Source: Pteria penguin (Eukaryota > Mollusca > Bivalvia > Pterioida > Pteriidae). From it: DNA of 64,000 bases. A program made the translations under genes and the position numbers. The stretch spans positions 27,918,349 to 27,982,348 of the forward strand of contig CM068586.1 of the NCBI GenBank assembly GCA_035048485.1. The letters are read 5' to 3'. Position 1 is the first letter of the stretch. The number at the start of each line of letters is the position of its first letter. This document shows positions 49,501-61,500 of this stretch, in pieces. The notes under the pieces are model-generated. The model was not told the origin of the DNA. It searched no databases and worked only from the letters and a program-made list of their open reading frames with translations.

Positions 49501-52500
49501 TGGTAATCGAAAACCCAAAAGCGGAATTATTATTGCACGGTGTGATAAGAAATTCGACTATATACAAAAATCCAGATGACTTTAACTTAGGCAGAGACAC
49601 TTTCTTTGTGGAGAGTTTTAACAACACTCTCAATATTTATGAAGACAAGAGAATTTCCTTTGGGAGTGAACAATACAAGATACGTTCGTATCTCGCGACC
49701 TGCCATTGGAACGAAAACGTAGGTCGTCCACATACATCGGTGTCCAAATCACGAGACTCCACGGCTCCGAGAAGGAAAAAAGGGAAAAGGGTACTTAAGA
49801 GACCTACTTTTAACTTCAGGAACAATATTTGGAAGAAATATATAAGCAAAGTGTATTCCAAACGATAATGCATTATTATTATTGATTGTATATAGAGCAC
49901 ACGGGTTTGCAATTTTCTTACTTTACTTATTTGTATATGTTCATAAGATTTTCCAATCAAACAAAATTAAATTGACTATGTTCCGCACTAAATGAGCTTT
50001 TACTTTATATTAGATGTACTTGGAAAACATGCGCTTCTGTTTACACGAGAGTTTTGCGCGAGTTATTTATAGCGATAACACCGCGGAGGCGTGGTTTATC
50101 GCTAATGACCATCCGTATGGATATTCGACAGAAGGGAGTTGGGTCTTTAACACAGTGAAGGCTAAAGATGCATCACAGTAAACAATAAATATTAATTGCA
50201 CAGCGTACTTAAAAATATCTAAGGTTAATAGTATGATAAAACAATGGATCGAATATTTTCAAAATAAGCTTTATAGATGTGCAATAAGCCCCCGCCCCCT
50301 AATAGAAAACCGGCAACTGCATCCCTTCATCAATTAGCAAACAAAGTGACATGTATAAGTATGCAGTGTTTTATGGTAGGTATCAAAAATGGAAGAAAAA
50401 CAGAAATTAATTTTAAATGGTACAGAGTTGCAATTAAAAGCTACAAAAACTTTATTCAAGTTATCCAAAACAATTGGGTTTTGACCCACCACATCACACT
50501 GGAATTGGCGGGAGTTTGTACGCGCTATCCCAGGGAGTGGACAACATGTGACTCAGACCGACTTTGGTGAAAGTAATTTTATTTGCGATGGAGACGAAAA
50601 TAATGCCGAGAAGACATTTGTAATATCACAATACCCAAACAGTAAAGAATGTCCGTTTTGTTTATGCAGACCTTGTATAACGGACGAAAGTAAAACTCAG
50701 ATGTGGTGGGATTGCGAACCCAGTGTAACTCATCAACGGATCTCTAAGATAAGAAAAGACAAATAAAAAAGGTTTTGGACAATGTTATTGCATCGCGATG
50801 TGTGGAACAATCAAAGATACATTGACAGAAAGTCTAGGGCTCTATGACATGCAAGGTGAAGAATGGCACAGATGCGAAATAATGCCTTCGTGTGTAGTGC
50901 ATTTTGGTGAGGTCATGGCTTCCCATGCAAAGGATAAACCGTACATGGGGCATATGTGGGAATAAGACATACCCATCATACAGTGTAAATAAAACCAAAA
51001 ACAGTATAAGTACAGACTATTTTGACAGGGTTGTTTTTCAATGGGTTTTGTTCTAGACATTAACTAAATGTTTGTGTTAAAAGTGTTTTATGATATTTGC
51101 AAGTTAGTTGTCAGGCTTTTGGGGTTTTTTCTCTATATAACCTCACATATGCGCATTCCACCTAATTTGAACATAGCCGTTTGAGGGTGATAGAGAAATA
51201 CGCCAAATATGTTGTGATGTATTTATTGGAGTAAAGATGGATTTTTACAAGAAAATGGATTGATATGAATAGTTACGGATTTAATTAGCCGCAGAAGTAA
51301 GTGATGTGTGGCTGTCATTTCATTTTTTATTCAATGACCAAGTTTCTATCGGCAAAGTCTTCTCACACAAAATATAAACGGTGAAATAGAAACGGTGGTG
51401 AAGTATGAGCCAAACCGTTTCAATAGAAATTATCCAGCCATATGACTCTTCATGTAAATGAATCATTATATAAAGTTGATTAAGAAATCATCTCACTTTT
51501 GATTTAATTTATCACCCAATCATCTGAATCTTAGCCTTACCGATAGATAAAAGGAACATTAAAAACAATATGCTAAAATTAAATAGCAATTCTTAGTTGC
51601 TACTCACTCAGTGAATTGAATTCGTTGATTTGCTGCAGCTATTTCCCAGGCCTTGCTAAATCCACCCACGCGTGACGATCCTTCAATCAAAAGAGTTAGC
51701 ATGCCCGCAAACATGATAAGTACTTGAAAGGTGTCAGTCCATACTACTGATTTCATTCCACCCTATAAATACACCCGATTATTCTAAACATTATTCAAAT
51801 CTCATTACGGCAAATACCGATTATAATCAGTTTATGCGGCTTTCATGCCATTATACTTGCTCCTATTCTAGAGGACTGTTTTATGTATTTAATCTTATTT
51901 CTTATTCATTTCTGTTACTTGAATTGCAACGAAATTTCAACTCAGAGTAGTGTGGAATCGTTAACATAACAATTATAGTCTACCGAACATAGGGTATCGA
52001 GTATGTACAGTCTTATCGAAAAGACGAAGCATAAACAAGAGGCCAACATCTCGGCTTGAGGTCTGGGAGGCTATCAACCTAACAATATCGATTCCAAATA
52101 GAAATTTTTTCCACGACCTGCCATAAACATTTACAATGTGATGGTAGCAGTTCTAGTAAGGGTTTTATACCTGCTACATAAAAACAGCTAATATTGTAAA
52201 GGACACCATTGTAATTTGTGTGCCATGTACGGAATGAAATAAAGAGGAAAAATACAAAAATATATACACACTTACATATACCCATATACCAGTACGTAAA
52301 TAAACCATTTTATTTTACTTCTTTTATGTAGATATTGCATTTAACTTGCAATTACAAAAAGCCAAAAAAAAAAATAAAGAACAAAAGAGAACAAAAATAA
52401 TGAGAATAAAGGGGGGAAAAGAAGAAGAAATAAAGAAAAGAAAAGAAAAAAAAATCAAGTAGGGTGATAGCTTTGATGTATGAAATTCATAACTAAAGAA

Positions 52501-55500
52501 GAGATGCTCACTTTCCTCGGGGACCTGATCACACTCCATTATGGGGGTTCACATATGCTCTTCAAGTAGACATACTTTGTTATTTTCCACTTGGTTTTCA
52601 TTTTCACTGATTTTGTATGTCCTCTGGTTTCATGATTTTAAGACTTATGGCTTAGATTTATCCATCATCTTTACATTATGATATTGTGAAATTGGTACAT
52701 GAAGTTATTTTGTTATACTTTATGTGTTCTTATTATGACGATCATTATGAAAATGCTATTGACGAAAGCATAGTTACCAGAGTTGTATAAAAGATACAGA
52801 CGCCACCGACAGCACAAATCGAGCCCCACAGCGAAAGACCAGTCACTGAAATATAAACATACACAATGTGTGCTTCTGAAATGTTTACGCCCCTGGAGAT
52901 ATCCATTTTGCTTTAATAACATAAGAAGCCCTGAAACCGCCATTGCAACACAAATCATCCCCATATAGACATCTCCTTTAGAATCATCGATACATTATAA
53001 ATGTTCCCTTCTCGAAAGGGTAATTTTATCAGATATACGTCCCTGATTTTATGTACATAAATAAAAATAATACAAAACACAATGTCAGCATAAATTTTCC
53101 TATTAAGGCATAATTTCCTCATTCTATTCATAAATAGAAACAATCGAGGAGGTAATGACACTCAATGCCAATTTCTGCTAGTCTGTCTGGAGCAAATTCT
53201 ATTTTCCTTTGAGATGTTTGTTCACGTTCCTCTAGAATCTTAAAAGAACATGACCTAATCTTCTGAACTAGCATCTGTTAAAAGTGAAAACACTATTAAG
53301 TCTTAAAAGTCATTCTGTGTTTTAAAAAATCTATAAAAAAAAAAATAAAATTGTGATTAGAGATAAATTTGAATTTTAAAAAGACATACCAATAAAAATA
53401 TTAATCTGTAGATCAATTAAAATAAAAACAATGAAAATGTTCATCTTTTACGTTTTTAAATTTCTCCTTTCACTTTATTCATATATTTATTTTTACGACT
53501 ATTATTTTTATAATTTTTAAGTATGGTAACATTAATATTCGAACCAAACCGATTTTTTTATTGAAGGGAAAAGCGTAATGACGTATTAATTCATACTAGC
53601 TCGTTTTTCCCATACCGGAAATTCTATGCTGGGTTCTTTTTTTCTTTTCTTGGGGAATGCTACATTCTCTACTGTCATATATGTAATGAGAGGCCGCACT
53701 ACAGGATTCTACAAGCAGACCATGTGCTCAAGTATCGACCAAAACAGGAGGCGGACATCTTGGAACTTTTCTTTTGTTATAATATTCATGCGAAGGTAAA
53801 CAACACAATATAGGTCCATAACGGTTACTTCAATTCCGGATGTACATATACAGCACCCCACCCCACCCCCTTTCCCCCTTATATATATTGTATATTAAAT
53901 ATCAGAGCATGAACATTATATTGAAATGATTTAACAGTTAAATTGACAAAGGTAAATTAAATGTTTTTGCTGTCTTTGTTTCTCAAAGTAGTGAAAATGA
54001 AATAGAAATAAATGTATATAGAGCTCATGGTTCTGATGGTCTTTTTTTACAGTTGCAACCATCGAAAAGTCAAACATAACATTTAAAGAAATAACACGTT
54101 AACATTAAACTGCAGAGGAATCTGTGGTTTCTAGGTGGTACAAGGGATAATTATGCCCCTAAACACGTAACCACCTTGCGGATGAGAACACACGATTCAT
54201 ACGTATAAGTTCAGATGGTAAGGCGGTTTCCTGGTTCTTGATGGTACGGATATCGGTTCTACACATAGCGGTTGGTCAACACAGAGCAGTTGGTCAAGTT
54301 TGGCATCAGGGGAAGCGCTATGCATTTGATCGACATGTCTTCTCTATGTTAGTCCATTTCCAACATTCACTCGATATGATAAAGGATTAGATTTCGAACT
54401 TCTTACGCCTTGTGTCCATTTCATTCCTTTCCTATAATCATGTACAAGTACAAGTTGGCTCTGTTCAAACCGTCGAATGTTTGAACCGGTGTGTTTAGCA
54501 GGTACATGCTGCTTATGTTGAACGACATGAGCGGTATTTGGTTCCAACAAGTCAAGCCTTGAGCGAATATTTCTTCCGTACATAAGCTTGGACAGGGTTT
54601 TGTTAGCCTTGGCATGGGGAGTTGTTCTGTATCGAGCTAAGAAAGAGCAAATTCACCATACTGAGGAATCCCATGAGATGTGACGTAGCCCATCACGTGA
54701 TTCAATGAAAAGCCAATACTTCATTCAGCAACTTCGTTTATTTTACCTTTTTACTTTATCGATTATTTTAATTTTATTTGGATTATCATACGGATTTTTA
54801 TTTATCATTAAGATTTTTTTCATTGTTCATTCTATTATTTTGTAGATTTTATAAGTGACTATTTCTGCTCCGAGATTCCACATCTGACGATTCGGATGTC
54901 GGTCAAGATCGCGATTGTGATCGATCTCGGGATGAGGAAACTCGAGCCTCGCCGACATGCATAGATCGATTCGATTCTCTTGTTACTCAGGCAACTGATC
55001 GAAAGAAGGATCAAGCTAGTGAAATAAATAAAATAACATTTTAGAATCCTTGAAGGAATTTTATGGTGAAACAGACAAATGTGGGCCTGAAGTTGATTCA
55101 GAACTTGCCGAAATCATATTTTCATGATTTCATTTCAGAGTGTCGGATGAAAAAATAAGGAAGATTTCCTATCAATATTCCAAGCCGAGAAACATAGAAA
55201 AATTTGTAGTACCCAAAACAAATCAATCCGTTTGGCCTTCACTTCGTAAAAGGCCACAAGGCGTCGATGCAAATTTACAAAAAGTGCAGTCATACCAAAT
55301 GAAAGGCCTCATTCCAATTACACAATTACACATTACACATTCAATAAATTGTTATAGGTCACAAAAACAGGCCAAGGTCTATCCATACAGGGTACGTCTG
55401 AATGTACAAAATTATTACAATATTCCATACAGTTGGAACAACATGCATTCAATGAAATGACTTTTCGCCGTCATTTCGTTATGAGAGGCGATTTGAAACG

Positions 55501-58500
55501 TTGTTATCCGCAACTATGTAATGACAGTAATCCTGTGACACAGTATCTACTTGGAGATAACGTTGAAGCAAAACTGAAGGATATGGACACTGCCCATAAA
55601 GTGGGAAACAAAGTCCCAAACATCTAATAATTATAAGAACAATTTTAAAGGCTCTCCAGGATTTTATAAACAAAACAATTTTTTCCGAAAAGGACAAAAT
55701 GCTTCAGATAATTTTTAGGGAAAAAGAAAAGGAGGGAGAAAAAGGGTGCATAATACCAGATGATTCCTCCTTGGATATTAACTTACACATGTAAGTAAAC
55801 GTACTTTTAAACATTTAGAACTTTGCTGTAATTTGTTTCCGTTACCAAAGTTTTGAGATAAAAATACATTTTACAAAATACCCCTGAAAATTTTACAGGC
55901 GGTAAAGTGAAAGAATTTTACAAGAACTGGAAAAAATCAACTTTAGACTCTTTCATTCTGAGAACAGTTTTAGATTATAACATTGAATTTGAGAGTATTC
56001 CCCAACAAAACGTGCCTCTTCATGGGAAACATTTCTCCAAACAGGAAGAAGAAATAATAGATCTTTAAATAAACAAACTTCTTACAAAAGGTGTGATATG
56101 TGAAGTAAAGCGTTGTAAGAGAGAACTTATTTCAAACATTTTTGTTCGTCCCAAAACAGACGATACATCTAGAATTATTTTCAATGTGAAAAAACATTAA
56201 CATCATTTAAAAAAGAATACATTAAAATCACTTTGCAACTTACAAAACCGAATTGTTGGTTTGCTACAATCGACTTGAGGGACGCTTATTATTCTATTAA
56301 TGTTGCATCAAAAGACAGAAAATATTTAAGATTTTCATGGGAATGGAAATGTTATGAATTTGCATGTCTTCCAAAGGGATTGACAAGTTCCCCAAGGGTG
56401 TTAAACAAACTATTAAAACCTACATTTGCTACACTGCATTAACGGGGATTTGCTAGTGTTATATACAAAAAATGACATCTTACTCGTATGGGATATCTTA
56501 GAAGATTGTGAAAACAATTTTAAATACTTTATCAATTCTGGACAATCTTGGACTTACTGCTCATCCAGAAAAATCGGTGTTTATTCCCACCCAAACTTTA
56601 TCTTTTGTTAGGATTCACCTTGAATTTTCTGAATATGTGTATCAAATCATTACCACAAAAAGTGCAAGATATTATAGATATTTGCAGTTCATTAATTGAA
56701 AGGAAAGAAATCAAGATTAGATAATGTGCAAAAATCATAAGAAAATTTGTGGCAGCTACACCAGGAGTACAATATGCACAGCTTCATTACAAATCTTTAG
56801 AAATTGAGGACAATTTAAAAATAAAAATTGTCAAAGGGTGATTATGAAACAAAATGTACATTATCTGAGGAATCAATTATTTAAATCAATTGGTGGAAAA
56901 AATAACATTCATGATTCGCATGGGATTTTATTTTCAAAAGATGTGGATTTAACTATTCAGACTGACAGTTCATTACTAGGTTGGGGAGAATTCATTGTTG
57001 AGACGGAACAAAAGACAGGAGGACACTGGTCCTGCATTGAACAGAATGCACATGTTAATATATTAAAACTTAAATCTGCATTTCTTGCTTACAATTATTT
57101 TGTACACCATAACATGATTTATGTCTCAATACAAATGGACAATATGGTTGCAGTATCATATATGAACAAGATGGGTGACAGAAAACCTGAACTCAATTCA
57201 TTATGTAAACAGATATGGGATTGGTGCATTAACTGCAATATAACTTTAAATGCTAAATATTTGCCCGATGTTCAGAATGTACGGGCAGATAGATTGCCGC
57301 GAAAACTTAATGATGACCTAGAATGTATACTTAACGACAACATTTTTGAAAAACATTAAGAACACATACTGCTTACATAATACAAAATACGTATTCGCAT
57401 CCAGACTAAATCATCGTTTACCGTTGTATGTTTCATATCTGCCTGATCCAAATGCAATTGCTGTAGATGCATTCTTAATGAAATGGAATGCTAATGTAAT
57501 GTATATGTTTCCGCCTTTCAGTGTATTAGAACAAGTATTAACCAAGATCAACAAAGACGAGCCAGAGACAGTATTAATTGCACCAATCTGGACAACGCAA
57601 CATTGGTTCCCATTACTTCTCAACTTTGATTGTATATTTAGAACGTACAAAAGTCTTAAGAAAGTCAGATAGACTTTATATAAGTACAGTAAAACCTGAT
57701 AAAGAAATGTCACGTAAAACAATTACTAGATGGGTAAAAGCAGTCATGTCCCAATCTTGTTTGAACATTACAGTGTTTACAGCACATTCTACACGGGCTG
57801 CTAGTACAAGTGCTGCTAACAGAGTTGGAGTTCTTGAAGTATGCAGGGTGGTCAAATGAAAAAGCTTTTTTCAATCATTATAACAAGCACATTGACAATT
57901 CATGTTCTACATCAAGTATTTTATCATCATCATTACTTGAATCAGCTGTTGTATAGTAATAAAATTTTGAAAGGTATTTATAGAGCTCTCATTTAATTAG
58001 TTAAGTTTCATTAATGGAGGATTAGTTCAGGATGTCATGAACAAAGCTCTAAAATCTCATGGGATTCCTCGGTATCGTTGATTTGTTAGAATTTAGAAAT
58101 TAAACGGGTATTACTCGTAATATGAAGTTCGATTGTTATTCTACCAAATCATTTTCATACTTGGGGGTCACATGCCCTCCCTTACTCAGGTCCCAGCCTA
58201 TCTAGTATATATTTGATTTGCTCATTTTCATCCTGTGCTCTAAGGACTGAATCACGTAATGGCATACGTCACATCGCATGTGATCCCTCAGATTGAAGTT
58301 GATTTGGTAGAATAACAATCAAACTTCAAATTACGAGTAATACTCGTTAAATTTCTGAACTGTGGTTGAGATTATCCTGTTTATCATAATTAGCACTATG
58401 TAGGGCACGTTTCAAAGACTAGACAAAACGTACGGCTTGTCCATTAGTACGTGGATGATATGGAGCACTAGTAATATGTCTTATGCCATTATTAGCCATA

Positions 58501-61500
58501 AATGGTTTGAACTCCGACACGAATTGCTGGCCATTGTCTGAAACACCTTCGCATGGTAATCCTTGTCGTGCAAACAAAGAACGTAAAACTCAAAAAGTGG
58601 CAGATGACGTAGATGAGTTTATAGTACATACTTCGGGCCATTTGCTGTGCGCGCCAACAATAACTAGATATATAGCATTTTTAAATGGCCCAGCATAATC
58701 GATATGTATACGATACCACGGTGTGTCCGACCAGCCCCAGGGGTGAGCTGGTGCTGCGGTAAGTTGGTGTTGCGTTTCTAAACATCCAGAGCAGGTGCGT
58801 CCAAGGTTTTCCATATCACTGTCAATATTCGGCCACCATACATATGATCTAGCTAAGGCTTTCATATGTACAATACCGGGGTGCCCAGAATGTATTTCAT
58901 TCAAAATTGGTGATTGTAACTGCTCTGGAATAACAACACGATTTCCCCATAATATACAACCTTCATGTTGGGATAATTCGTCCTTGCGTTGAGTGAATGG
59001 TTTGTTAAGTGCACTAGAGTCATGAGGAAACTTTCCTGTTGTGACATAATCCAGAATAAGAGATAAAATTGGGTCACTTCTTGTAGCATTTCGCACCTTT
59101 TTACAAGTAACAGGCAACATATCAAATTGCGAATTATAGAACATGTTGACTTCGCCTAATTCATCAGTATCAGTAACATCGCGCGGTAAGCGCGAGATTG
59201 CATCGGCATTTGCATGAGTGTGAGTGTTTTATATATGATGTCATACGAGTGCCCTGATAAAAATACAGCATCGCGTTGCAGCCTTGCAGCTGTGATAGCA
59301 GGTAACCCTTTAGATGGATTGAAAAGGCTGAGTAGGGGTTTGTGATCCGTAACTAAGGTAAAATGTTTACCATACAAATACGTGTTGAATTTCTTAATAT
59401 CCCAATATAAGGATAAAGCTTCCTTGTCAATCTGTGAATAGCCTCGTTCTGCCTTTTTCAGTGAGTGAGATGCGTAAAGTCTTTCGGATCCATCCGGAAA
59501 GCAATGCCTTAAAACACAACCGATACCGTAAGGCAAAGCGTCGAATGCTAATTTTAGTGGCAAGTTCGGGTCAAAATGACACAATACTTTTTCAGATGCG
59601 AGAATGTCCTTCACCTTCCTAAAGGCAATTTCGTGCTTATCATTCCATTCTCATTTGACCTTGTCCTGTAAGAGGTCATTAAGGGGCACAACTGTCATGG
59701 AATAATTCGGTATGAAACGATGATAATAGTTGACTAATCCCAAGAATGATCTGAGCTGGGCTACATTTTCGGGTTGTGGCGCTTTACTTACGGCGGTCAC
59801 TTTCTCTGGGGATTTATGAAGACCGTTTGCGTCAATTTGATGTCCACAATAACTCATACGCTCTTTGAAGAATGCGCACTTAGTTAAGTTTACACGTAAA
59901 AAATTTTCCATCAAGCGCGAGAGTACTTTACTTAGGTTTTCAATGTGATCGTTGTTGGATTTACCTGAAATGATTGTCATCTAGAACACACTGGGTGCAC
60001 GGATTTCCTTATTTTCCTATACTTTTCAGTGCTTTTGTACTGACATGAGATATATACTTAAATTTTTCCATCCTAAAACTATGCAAATCACTCTAAAACT
60101 AAGGAGTATCTCCCTTATGCATAGCTCTGTCCTTAGATTGATTCTTTTGTTTACTTTTTTTTTGGGGGGGGGGGGTCATTTTGGTTTTAATAATGCTCTT
60201 CAAATATTTATATCTTACGTGAATTCTAATCATTCGGCCACGAGCATCACTGAATTTGTCGAAATGCACATATGGTGCACAAGATTAGAAGTATATATGT
60301 TTTATATTTATCATTACCACTAGCCCGGTGTCACTGCTGGTGGACTGATAGTTCCCGAGGGCATCATAAATCTAGTTTTCAGTGCTTTTGTACTGACATG
60401 AGAAATATACGTAAAATTTACCGTCATAAAATTATGCAAATCACTCTAAAACTAAGGAGAATCTCCCTTATGCATAGCTCTGTCCTTAGATTGATTCTTT
60501 GGTTCACGTGTTTTTGTCATTTTGGTTTTAATACTGCTTTTCAAATATCGATATCTGACGTGAATTCCAACCGTTCGGCCACGAGCATCACTAAAGAGAC
60601 ATAATTTGTCGAAATGCGCATATGGTGCACAAAATTAGAAGGTATATATGTTTTATATTTATTATAAGACTTGTTCTATGGCGCGCTGCCATATCGCAGG
60701 GGCAGATTGTTTTGGTAAATTTCTGACCACCTGATAGATTAGCCAAAATATCATCGATTTTGGGCAGTGGATATTGGTCCACATTTCGGTTTGGGTTGAC
60801 AGTGACACGGTAAACCACAAATAATGTTTTGAGACTGTAATCGGTCCAAATCCTTTCCAATCCTCGGTCTCATTAGGTAAGGCACATTGCGAGCTTTCGG
60901 AAATTTCAGAGTACTATTGTCTTTAACAATGAGATGAGCTTTAATGTTTTTTAACTTTCCAATCCTGTCACTAAACAAGACCTTGTGTTTATCAAGAAGC
61001 TTGTCAAGTTTAGCTTTGTGGTTTGTTGATTGGCTCTTGTTTTTAAAGATGTGGTGATTTTATTTCCAACCAATTGAGTTTAAGTTCTTGTAACCAACCA
61101 CGTCCAAATAGTGGGCGTTCACTCTGGGGAACAACATATAAATCAAGCATGGCATCATTTCCGTTAACGCTTACGGGAAAGTGTAACTTGCCGACAGGTT
61201 TCAAGGTATGACCTGAGTAGCAGCATAATGTTTTACGGCAAGGGTAGAACTTATTACCCAACAGTGTAGATTTATAATCTGTTTCGGAGATCACAGATAA
61301 GGCGGTACCTGTGTCGAGTTCCATGCGTAACTTTTTATCAGAAAAAGTAGGTACAACAATGATGGGCTCTACATGCTTGCTGGCTAGGTTATGTTAAGGT
61401 AAGTCAAGATGAAGTAGGAAATCATTGTCAACCGTATTATCATCCTCCGCGTCTGTTGTGTTTTGTACGTTGTGCACTCCTTTGTAGTTATGATTACTTT

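Larger units (their letters stand above)
46723..50146. mobile_element. Kolobok-like DNA transposon, complete with TTAA duplications
   Basis: Inverted ends AGACCCAACT (46723-46732) and AGTTGGGTCT (50137-50146), each flanked by TTAA (46719-46722 and 50147-50150). TTAA duplication is the signature of Kolobok and piggyBac; the encoded DDE transposase is not piggyBac-like. 3424 bp with two divergent genes: an accessory zinc protein (minus) and a transposase (plus). The matching intron of copy 1 (12481-13035) lacks it. Confidence 0.8.
54658..58358 (+). mobile_element. DIRS-type tyrosine-recombinase retrotransposon, inserted in Gypsy integrase
   Basis: Plus-strand order: gag-like, reverse transcriptase, RNase H, tyrosine recombinase. 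Inverted terminal repeats are CTGAGGAATCCCATGAGATG at the left (54661-54704) and 58248-58290 at the right. An internal complementary region at 58054-58151 has one half complementary to the left end (58054-58072) and one to the right end (58297-58358), the arrangement known from DIRS-1. Integrase codons of Gypsy continue on both sides. Stops and frameshifts throughout make it inactive. Confidence 0.85.
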
